DNA of 64,000 bases from Labyrinthula sp. Ha (Eukaryota; Sar; Bigyra; Labyrinthulida; Labyrinthulaceae). The stretch lies in NCBI GenBank assembly GCA_015227615.1, contig JAALGZ010000005.1:1-64000 (forward strand), written 5' to 3'. The translations under genes were made by a program, and so were the position numbers. This document shows positions 1 to 8,200 of this stretch, one piece after another. Below the pieces are notes generated by a model that was given only the letters and a program-made list of their open reading frames with translations, was not told the origin of the DNA and did no database searches. Within the stretch, counting starts at the first letter, position 1, and each line of letters begins with the position of its first letter.

Positions 1-1
1 G

Positions 2-640
2 AATAAAATTTTGCGTCGCGATGTTAATCAGCTACCCTTTTTGGAAAAGAGTTTCGAAAATCTCGCTCAGAGCAAGTTTTATGCTTCGTTCGATGTGGTG
101 TCTGGGTTTGACCAACTCGGCACTACCGAAGAAGCGAAGAAGTATTTCAATATAGTGTCCGAACATGGGACCTACCAGTTGAACTTCGCACCCATGGGAT
201 ACCACTCGACCCCCGTGTTCTTCCACCAGCAGATGGTGAAGCATGTGGTGGGCAGAGAAGTCGAGGGTAGGCATGGTCATGGCATCATCCAATGGATTGA
301 TGACAGTCTGATCTACGCAGACAACTTTGATAATTTTATTAAAGTATTGAAGAGATTCTTTGAAAACCTTAGGAAGGTTAAGGTAAGGATCAGCCCTCAG
401 AAATCTACCATATTCTCGACTAGGATTAGTTATTGCGGAAGAGAGGTAGAAGGGGGAAAATGGAACTTTAACAAGGAGTATTATGAGAAAATACTCGAAG
501 TTCCGAGGCCGGAGTTTGTATATCAACTCGCGGCGATACTTCACCTTGCGCAATGGCTATCACTGGCCATACCGAAGCTCGGGGAGCTTAGGGGTAAGGT
601 TATGGCTAAGTACCCACAAATGAAAGGGGGAAAAGTCTGA
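2..640 (+). CDS. pol: Pol segment 1: reverse transcriptase (partial at left edge)
   Basis: The frame is already open at the window edge (position 2) and has no start here. It shows the core of a Ty3-type reverse transcriptase: a first catalytic Asp in FDVVSGFDQL (motif A), then the APMGYHSTPVFFHQQM motif that corresponds to the family's 'PFGL.NAP..FQ..M' block, and the catalytic WIDDSLIYAD block that replaces the common YLDD. After the palm comes KVRISPQKSTIF, equivalent to the family's KC.F region, and the start of the connection. The frame stops at a TGA at 638-640, but the reading continues without loss of similarity in frame +3 from about 624. A single extra G in the G5 run at 626-630 would explain this. 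Whether it is decay, a sequencing slip or programmed frameshifting cannot be told here. Confidence 0.9.
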   Translation, partial: NKILRRDVNQLPFLEKSFENLAQSKFYASFDVVSGFDQLGTTEEAKKYFNIVSEHGTYQLNFAPMGYHSTPVFFHQQMVKHVVGREVEGRHGHGIIQWIDDSLIYADNFDNFIKVLKRFFENLRKVKVRISPQKSTIFSTRISYCGREVEGGKWNFNKEYYEKILEVPRPEFVYQLAAILHLAQWLSLAIPKLGELRGKVMAKYPQMKGGKV

Positions 641-2819
641 CCTGAAACGCAAGAACGAACGTGTCGAGTGGTCGGACGAATTGTCTGACGACTTCAAGGA
701 GTTCAAAAGGATCTTGTCTTTAGCGGCGAAACAGAAGCTGCAGACTTATGATCGTAACCAGGATTTGTTACTGGTGACAGATGCCAGCATGGAATACCAT
801 AGCGCTATAGTATTTCAAGCTGGGTCATCTGAGAGGAGTAAGTCATTGTTGAAGAAGACAGTGTTTCCTATGATGTTTTTCTCTGGCAAGTTTGGCGAGG
901 ATCAACAGAGGTGGGGTATCGTTCATAAAGAACTGTACCCGATTGTGAAGACGTTCAGTCGTCTTTCGTATTTATTACTATATCATCCAACGCCAATACA
1001 GGTGTACACGGATCATATGAACCTCAGAGCCATAATTAAGGGTGGATCCAGGATTAACCATAGACACCTTAATAGGCTACAAAGGTGGGTGCTGACTTTG
1101 CAGCAGGCTCAGGTTGAACTTTACCACGTAGATGGTGAAAGTAACATCTTCGCCGATATGCTGTCAAGGTGGGCATCCCGGGTCGAAGGGAAAGACCGAG
1201 AGATTAGAGCCGCTAGGGCTTTGGTTAGGGATCCACCTCCGGAATCCTTGAACACAGGGGAACGTAACTTCTACAGAAGGATGTTCGTATCACCGACCGA
1301 CCAAGAGCTTGAACAGCTAAGGGAGATGGTCCCTGGAGTACCCGAGGATATCAAGGTTAGGTCGATGCTTGACCAGAATAGCTTCGATACTTGGTATCTC
1401 GACGATGACGTCAAGTATGAAACTCGTCAAGATGGGGGCCTGGCATTCGCAAGGAAGCCTAGAGAAAAGGTTCGAGAGGAGTTTCTTCTCAAGGATGTCG
1501 ATGAGTCAGCAGTGACCTTCGATGATATCCTTGATTGGGTAACAGAACAAGCCGAGTACGAGGAGTCTTCGGGTCCAACGATCGAAGATCTTGGTACTGC
1601 AACCGAAGATGACGAAATACTCAGGGTCACGGTGAACGCTGTCAGACTGAACCCGAATAAGCAAAGGGAGAAAAGAACGTATGAACAGATGAGAGCCTTC
1701 GATAAGGATCGAGTCTCAGCGTTCAACCCATATTATGAAGGTTCGTGGAAGCGCATCTCTGAGGCCGAACTGCTTGATGGTCAGGAAGCTGAAGGACTTG
1801 GCAATGGCATCAAGCTGGCAAGAGCCGGCGACAAGGTTGTGATACCTGAAACCCTTTTCGAGAGACAGATGGTTCACATTCACCTTGCGGGTCACCATGG
1901 ACCGGTGAGTGCCTGTGTAGCGGAAGCTTCAAAATATGCATGGATCATCCCTAAGACATATGGTGAAGGGGCAACTTTACAGAGCATCTTTCAAGATATT
2001 AAAGTAAATTGCGCTCACTGTCGAAAGGGACCTTCGTTATTGAAGACTGCATTAAGCATAGTCACTGAGGCTAGGGCACCAAGAGAAGTGCTAGTGTCCG
2101 ACTACTTGTATGTTAATCCGAAGGGATACATACTCGTATTGACAGATGCTTTCTCGAGGTTCACCTATTTAAAATACGCACCTAAGGCTGACGCCGAGAC
2201 AGTGGTATCTGCCTTAGAAGATTTCAACAGTAATTGGAAGTTAGAATCGAACTTCACCCTTGTGACAGATCGAGGATCTCACTTCGCTAACCAAGTGTTG
2301 GAAAAATTGAGAAAAGCTCTTGGCTTCACCCACAACTTCGCGGTGAGTTACGAGAGTTGGACGAACGGTGAAATTGAGGTGGTACACAAAAAAGTACTTG
2401 ACTTTTTGAAGGCCCTTGTATCGGAGAGAAGATATCAATGGGATGAATGGCCTTTAGTACTGGGCACTATACAGGCGGCAATGAACGATCTACCCATCAT
2501 GTCTAGAAAGCTTCCAGGGGAAAGTAAGGCGCCTTGTGCAAACCAACTTTTCCTGTTCATAAATCCTGAGAAGGATTATATTGAAGCTGCTGCTTTTCCG
2601 AGGTTGATCTCGAGAAAGGTAGGTGGGGAAGTGAAGGTAATAGATACGGATGGGGATACCTTGTTTAAGTTGTCGAAGAATTTTCGAGATCAACTTGATG
2701 AGTATCAGGATCGGGTTGCTGACTATGTGTCTCTGATGAAGTCTAAAAGAAATGCCTACTGGAATAAAAGGAGGAAGCGTTTTGATAAGGCTTTGCTCAA
2801 ATACCAGGTAGGTGAATGA
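624..2819 (+). CDS. pol: Pol segment 2: RNase H and integrase
   Basis: Open from 624. The first candidate initiator at 681 is only TTG, so this is a continuation of segment 1 rather than a separate gene. Numbering from 681, RNase H occupies about residues 25-165, with acidic residues in VTDAS, HKELYP and VYTDHMNL, and the family ending FADMLSRW. An acidic linker of about 200 residues follows. The integrase zinc finger has His at about 398-405 and the CAHC pair at 443/446. The catalytic core has D473 (VSDYLYV), D529 (VTDRGSHF) and E565 (NGEIEVVHK), with exactly 35 residues between the last two, the classic DD35E spacing. It ends at TGA 2817-2819. The same frame stays open beyond this stop into the GPY/F-like region and chromodomain, so the TGA looks like a nonsense change in one long Pol. 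Confidence 0.92.
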   Translation, partial: KGEKSDLKRKNERVEWSDELSDDFKEFKRILSLAAKQKLQTYDRNQDLLLVTDASMEYHSAIVFQAGSSERSKSLLKKTVFPMMFFSGKFGEDQQRWGIVHKELYPIVKTFSRLSYLLLYHPTPIQVYTDHMNLRAIIKGGSRINHRHLNRLQRWVLTLQQAQVELYHVDGESNIFADMLSRWASRVEGKDREIRAARALVRDPPPESLNTGERNFYRRMFVSPTDQELEQLREMVPGVPEDIKVRSMLDQNSFDTWYLDDDVKYETRQDGGLAFARKPREKVREEFLLKDVDESAVTFDDILDWVTEQAEYEESSGPTIEDLGTATEDDEILRVTVNAVRLNPNKQREKRTYEQMRAFDKDRVSAFNPYYEGSWKRISEAELLDGQEAEGLGNGIKLARAGDKVVIPETLFERQMVHIHLAGHHGPVSACVAEASKYAWIIPKTYGEGATLQSIFQDIKVNCAHCRKGPSLLKTALSIVTEARAPREVLVSDYLYVNPKGYILVLTDAFSRFTYLKYAPKADAETVVSALEDFNSNWKLESNFTLVTDRGSHFANQVLEKLRKALGFTHNFAVSYESWTNGEIEVVHKKVLDFLKALVSERRYQWDEWPLVLGTIQAAMNDLPIMSRKLPGESKAPCANQLFLFINPEKDYIEAAAFPRLISRKVGGEVKVIDTDGDTLFKLSKNFRDQLDEYQDRVADYVSLMKSKRNAYWNKRRKRFDKALLKYQVGE

Positions 2820-4715
2820 TGTCTCATTAGCACTGCTAAGACGCCGAGAGAGACTAACAAGATTAAGCTTGAGTGGTCTGGCCCTGTATTGATACAGGAG
2901 GTACTTAGCAATAATGTGTACCGGGTGCGACTCTTGAACGGTATGACCTTAACGGTTCATGCTTCAAGGTTGTATTTTTACGAGCCCTCAGGATACGTGC
3001 CGGATGACGCATTGAGAAAAATCTTTATCAACAATTGGGGTGAGCTTGAAGTGGGGAGGTTCCATGGATTGCGATACTCTAATGGAGAATGGTGGTTACA
3101 TGTCCATTGGAAAGGGTTCGAATCTCGAGATGATACTTGGGAACCTCTCAGATCTATGTATAGAGATGTCAAATCACTTGTCATAAAATACTTAGAGAAT
3201 CAGAGGAAGCCTGTAAGGGATAAAAGAAACTCGAAGAGGGCTATGGCCTGGATCGAGAGACATATCATAGGCGATATCAATGTTAGATGGGTTGGTAAAA
3301 TGAGGCCTAATCTGAGATCACATCTCCTAGTTGAAGGTAACTGGTGGGAGGAACGAGAGGCTGTTCCTTTCTACGTAAAGAATTGGTCTGAGTTGGACAA
3401 ATTTGTTATGCGATGTCTCGTAAAATGCTTCGGTATGGGCGACTTTGAGTCGTTTACGAAGTTCATGCCACATAAATCGAAAGCAATGATGTACTCATAT
3501 ATTCAGAGAACTATGGGAATCATGAGCTTGGCTGGATTTAATGGTAGAAGAATTGATATAGCCTCGGAAGATCGAAAGCAAGAATATAATTTTCCAGTGG
3601 AGAATATTCTGTGTTCGTGGAAGTATGATTCTTTTGAGACGGCGAAATCATTGATGAGCTTCGTGATACCAGAGGGTGCAGGGAAAGCGTTCTGCAGACA
3701 AGTAGAGAGAATGCAATCAAAAGCGAGACAGGATATGTCTAAGGTGAGAGACTGCTTACAAGAATTGACTGAAGTAAAAGGTTTATGGCTAGAAATCTCG
3801 AAGTATGTATTCCAGGGGTTATCGTTTGCAAGTAACCCTGAAGGATATATTTTGGATGACCGTAAAACCGTAACTTTGGTTGAAACTGTAGAAAACGTTC
3901 AAATAAGTAGTGAGAGTATAGAGACTAGCTCTGACTTAAGGATATTTATGCAAGTAGACAATATAGGTAACTTCACTTTGACCAAACTGTATGGCAATAT
4001 ATTTGACCTGTCGGGTGAGTCGTGGCCTTTTCCGGTAAAGGTTTGCATATTCCCTAGAGAGAGAACTTGGTATTTTGCTGATGTCTATGAAGGAGATACC
4101 GTTGCTTCATTGCCAGGTGATGAGGTAGATCTTCTCCTCGTCGATCTACCATGGGCCACTGGAACCTTTAATCCTGTGAGAGGGATCCGAACTCGATATC
4201 CTAAATGCAAAGATTCTGAGGTCCTCGATATACCTTTTGAGAACATGAAGCCGGCATTCATTGCTATCTGGGTTATCGAAAGGAATCTAGGCAGAACCTT
4301 ACAACATTTTGACAAGCACCAGTACGACTTAGTTAATATAGTTGACTGGATTAAATGTACCAAGTCAGGGGTCTTGCGTACATCCTTGGGTTATTACTTT
4401 CAACACTCGGCAGAAATGCTGCTGGTGTTTGTGTCTAGAACTAAGAAAGAGAGGGTTCTTGATGAGACTCATAAGCTAAGGGAAATAGAGTTACTGTGGG
4501 CTGATCGGTTAAAAAATGGTGTAAAGCCTTTGAGGGCTTATGAATATTTTGAGGCAGTATTTGGAAGGAACACTCTTAAGGTTGAGCTTTTCGCAAGGTG
4601 CTGCAACTTGCGAAAAAACTGGGTTCAATTGGGATTCGAAGTCGATCCTCGATCAAGTGGGGTTGCCTTTGGTTGTGGCATGTCGACGAATGGAAAAGAG
4701 GCACACCTCTTTTAA
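2820..4715 (+). CDS. Pol segment 3: integrase tail, chromodomain and MT-A70 adenine methyltransferase
   Basis: This is in the same frame as the integrase and separated from it only by the TGA at 2817-2819. The first residues resemble the GPY/F tail of chromovirus integrases (WSGPVLI..V, TVHASRLYFY). Counting from TTG 2889, a chromodomain covers about residues 52-100 (WWLHVHWKGF, then DDTWEPL). About residues 105-360 match nothing I recognise. About 360-585 is an MT-A70 methyltransferase: DLPW at 419-422 in place of DPPW, IAIWVIERNLGRTL, the NIVDWIKCTKSG strand, SLGYYFQHSAEMLLVF, and a C-terminal block with KPLRAYEYFE, VELFAR, NW and LGFEV. The family transfers methyl from S-adenosylmethionine to N6 of adenine in DNA or RNA. 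The GYYFQHSAE form is closer to protist MTA1/AMT1 DNA enzymes than to METTL3/METTL14, but that placement is only by eye. Activity with DLPW is unproven. Confidence 0.85.
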   Translation, partial: CLISTAKTPRETNKIKLEWSGPVLIQEVLSNNVYRVRLLNGMTLTVHASRLYFYEPSGYVPDDALRKIFINNWGELEVGRFHGLRYSNGEWWLHVHWKGFESRDDTWEPLRSMYRDVKSLVIKYLENQRKPVRDKRNSKRAMAWIERHIIGDINVRWVGKMRPNLRSHLLVEGNWWEEREAVPFYVKNWSELDKFVMRCLVKCFGMGDFESFTKFMPHKSKAMMYSYIQRTMGIMSLAGFNGRRIDIASEDRKQEYNFPVENILCSWKYDSFETAKSLMSFVIPEGAGKAFCRQVERMQSKARQDMSKVRDCLQELTEVKGLWLEISKYVFQGLSFASNPEGYILDDRKTVTLVETVENVQISSESIETSSDLRIFMQVDNIGNFTLTKLYGNIFDLSGESWPFPVKVCIFPRERTWYFADVYEGDTVASLPGDEVDLLLVDLPWATGTFNPVRGIRTRYPKCKDSEVLDIPFENMKPAFIAIWVIERNLGRTLQHFDKHQYDLVNIVDWIKCTKSGVLRTSLGYYFQHSAEMLLVFVSRTKKERVLDETHKLREIELLWADRLKNGVKPLRAYEYFEAVFGRNTLKVELFARCCNLRKNWVQLGFEVDPRSSGVAFGCGMSTNGKEAHLF

Positions 4716-4729
4716 GATGAGAAGGGGGA
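4714..4729 (+). other. Polypurine tract, second-strand primer site
   Basis: A nearly pure purine run (AAGATGAGAAGGGGGA) overlaps the stop codon of the last Pol segment. It sits directly before a TGTGTATG sequence that could open the 3' LTR. This is the expected place for the plus-strand primer of a Ty3-type element. Confidence 0.65.
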
Positions 4730-5281
4730 TGTGTATGTTTGATTAGTAACGTTTCAGATAACTTGGGTTATTTAACTAACTTCGTATAACATATATAGTA
4801 TTTGAATTATTGTCAGCAGTATGGTTACTTGTGTAAGTTAATTGAAGACCTATAGAATAATTGTAAGTAGAATAAATATCACATATGCATTTTGGGCGAT
4901 CTAGAGTAGAGTTAATAGATAATAACAACATTTTGAAAACTTCATAGATTCTCGTCTAAGACACAGTTTTCGATAAGTGCAAAAACCCCTGAGTGTTAAC
5001 AACGCCTTGTGAGTTTATTGCATTGATACTTGGCATAGTATCGGAGTTTGTGGCTTGAAGAGAGCCCTTACAAAGTCTGTGGATAGATCCCTTAGCAATA
5101 AGAGCGATCTAGTTGTATCCAATAGTTACTTCGGATACGAAGAGACATAGAACGTAGTCGTTCTACTGTGGTAGCAAGTTCTCATACGTCTGAACGCTCG
5201 AGGGTTTTCCGAGTGTACAAACTTATGATTTGTTCACAGCAGTGTATATTCGAAATTAACGTTAGATAACAATAGATTACA
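4730..5281 (+). repeat. Probable 3' LTR
   Basis: The segment begins TGTGTATG just after the polypurine tract and can end at GATTACA around 5281, giving TGT...ACA termini and a length of 552 bp, normal for a Ty3-type LTR. It is non-coding, and its composition is more mixed than the poly-AT sequence that follows. The right end was chosen only from the ACA terminus. An end at ATAACA a few bases earlier is equally possible. Without the 5' LTR neither limit can be confirmed. Confidence 0.45.
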
Positions 5282-8200
5282 GTAGAAGACTGGAAATATG
5301 TGTTTTTTTGAGAAAAAAAGTATAAGAGAATATGGCAAACTAATAAGAAAGAATAAGTAATTAAGGGTATGAAACTATAATCAATTAGAAAACTAAAATA
5401 GAAATTTCTTTATGTAGTATAATATTTTCCTTACTTAAGCTCTGATAGCCTTCCTTTCAGTGCACTTAGAAAACAAAGGATAATTATGAGAAAAGGTTGT
5501 TATGTTCCTTGGTAATTAAAGTCTGATATGTTTGAAATTCGTAAATCACCATAATATTTCTACTATATATATAATATGTTTTTCCATAGTTATATATCAC
5601 CTATGTCTTGTTCTCATGTTTTGAATTATATGCTTACGCCTTTATTCAGTCTTTATTTCATTTCTTTATATATTCCTATATTCAAGTACCCTATTGGAGC
5701 AAAATTCACAGGTGTTGGGAATTCAATTGAAATCAAACCATTGAAACTATTACTTCTATTAATTTTATTCAGAAAAGAAGAGCAGCCTTGATTTCATGAC
5801 TTTGCATCATGTTTAACTAAACGTCTCATTTGGTCTAATATACTAGCTTCACTGCCTTCACTATAAGAAGACATTTATTAACTTGTTACCTAATAGTATA
5901 GGATAGAAGGGCGCATAAAATTTTATTATTAAGTTGTGAAAAGAGAAATAGTCTTACAAATCTCCTAAATGGCCGGAACAGAAGAAAACTATTTATGCCC
6001 ATATGTAAATTTTACTCTAAGAAAATGTATAGCAATATTGTCTCAAAGTTCAAGCATGATATAAGTGTAATCACTGCCTAGTAAAACCATATGTCGTTTA
6101 TATTGAAGTTGTTTTTTGCAACCGTTTAGATCTATTCACGTGGTTGGAAGCCTAGGAGGGCATTAGGAGTAAAGTTGATCTTACTAAAGAAGGATCGCCA
6201 TGATTATTCTTGACCACAATAAGTTAAAATAAGCAGACCCAGACATGTACTAAAGCTAAGGAAATGATGATGTCATTATCCAAAACCAATCACAACATTA
6301 AACAGATCTCAATATTGAAAAGAAGCTTGTAAAGTAGTATCAAGAACTGCTAGGAATATACTACCAGAAAACAATAAGTTTTAAGTTCAGCATTTGCTGA
6401 TACTATGATTTCTATGAATTAGAAATTGGAACTAAAATCTCATTTATGTACATCGAATAAGGGAGAAATAGAAAATAAGCATACCAATCGTTAACCTTTG
6501 TGGAAGCACTCTGCGACGGATAAGCAAAAGTAATATTACGAGTTAATTATACCTTAAAGTACTTCAGCCTATATGCAAAAAGGACATAATCTATCATAAT
6601 TGATAGTTTTTCGTCTTTAAAGCCAGGATTTGAAATTTCTGTAGAGTAATTAGCAAGAAACTCCATGTTCTTTGTAACTAGCACTGGCCTTTCAGGGTAT
6701 CTATCAGTTCGGAGAAGGGTTGCACAGATATATTATGTAACATTTGTATTGCTATTGGTAGCAGTTCTAGTAAAATGTGAAGGAAACCTGGTTCATGAAA
6801 TAACACATGATCCTTAGACTGTAACTATAATGTAGAACTACTAGTTTCCCACTCTGTCCTCTATGATGTATGAAAGGATGGAACCAAAACAACTACTACC
6901 TTTATTCGCTGACCAAGAATAGATATTCATTATTCTCTTCTCCAAACTAAGTAAATTAGAGTATGATTTAAAATTTAAACAGCATAAATTTAACTATAAG
7001 GAGTATTTATCATCAGCGAGTTTTAATATAGATTGATATGACAATGATTTCCAATATTCCTATTGCTAATGTTGATTCCAATAAAATGAAAAACAATGTT
7101 ATATCTACTTAAAAAAGTTTGTGTAGCACTTCCTCTTATTCTGTTATGTAAATTATATACTTGAAATGAACTTCAATGCTTATAGTCTCAGATAAGATCA
7201 CTTAACGTCAAGAGGCTGATGTCAGATACCTCCAACTTAAATAATCAATACGTGCGAGTTGAAAATATATTATAGATAGAATTATTTTCTCCAATAAGAA
7301 GGAGGCCAGAGGCATCAAATTTTTTCAAAAGTTCGTTCTCTCGGTTTTGTTTTGAGAGAAGGTGAAAAATCAGTACACATTGTTTTCAAGAGCAATATAA
7401 ATCTTGCCAAGATGTTGTTGGAAGACATCTCGTCAGAAGCCAGTTCCAAGAAACATTTGGTAGTTCTACATAATATTTTGCTACAAATGTGTATCCACAA
7501 TAATAAGTATCCCCATAGACCCATTGTACTCCTAGTTTGCGACTTAGGGACTAATTATTGTCAAGATTTATAATACAGGTACAATGGCACATAAGAGGTA
7601 AGCATATCCCATATTAAGTTATCTTAGCAACAGAAAACATGTAACTTTGATTTCAAGTATACGGCAATCAATCATTACAAGAATTTGAATACGGAGTGCA
7701 ATATGATGAATCGAGACCCATCAAAGATAGGTCATTAGAGCAGCTGTAAGATACCTGAAAACACCTTGTACTTAAACTGGATGCATGCCGCATAGAAATG
7801 TCTTTAATTTAACACGGAAGAAAATTCTTGGCAAACACTAACACATTGCAATTGTTCTATTTCTTTTATTTAAAGTGAATCAAAAGAGGTAAATATGGCT
7901 GATAATAATAATCTGTACAAGTTCCCCTAAACATTATTCTATTTCTTCAGTCCAATTAATTAGAGTTATGGTGTAGTGGAATTAATAATTTGTTAACTGC
8001 TAAGCTACATGTAACTTCTAAGAATAATCATTCTGCTTGAAATAACCAATTTAGAGTTCTACAAAAATTATATTCAACAGTTTTTCTCAAGCAAGAGATG
8101 CAACGTTACATGACATTTTGTAGCCTCAGAGCTAAAAAATCGATACAACTATCCCAGATGAATGTCACACAGAGATATCGGATACGGTTCGATAATAGCA

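Larger units (their letters stand above)
1..5281 (+). mobile_element. Ty3/gypsy-type chromovirus LTR retrotransposon, 5' part outside the window
   Basis: Domains run in the Ty3/gypsy Pol order: reverse transcriptase, RNase H, zinc-binding HHCC integrase, DDE integrase core, then a chromodomain, which marks a chromovirus. After the chromodomain comes a long extension ending in an MT-A70-type adenine methyltransferase domain, which is not part of a standard chromovirus. A purine tract and a probable 3' LTR follow. Gag, protease, the primer binding site and the 5' LTR lie off the left edge, so LTR identity and target-site duplication cannot be checked. The coding frames are interrupted twice: a one-base frameshift near 626-630 and an in-frame TGA at 2817-2819. 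Otherwise they are open, which suggests a fairly young copy. Its base composition is visibly less AT-rich than the deserts around it. Confidence 0.93.

Noticed and set aside
2817-2819. TGA as a sense codon in this organism.
   Set aside because: TGA ends the intact acidic protein frame at 57442-57444, and no conserved gene here uses an internal TGA.
4540-4746. A separate small gene overlapping the end of the methyltransferase.
   Set aside because: It is an out-of-frame shadow of the MT-A70 C-terminal block, running into the polypurine tract.
7315-7573. Overlapping frames on both strands in the first desert.
   Set aside because: No start context, domain or neighbour supports either; lengths fit chance for the region.
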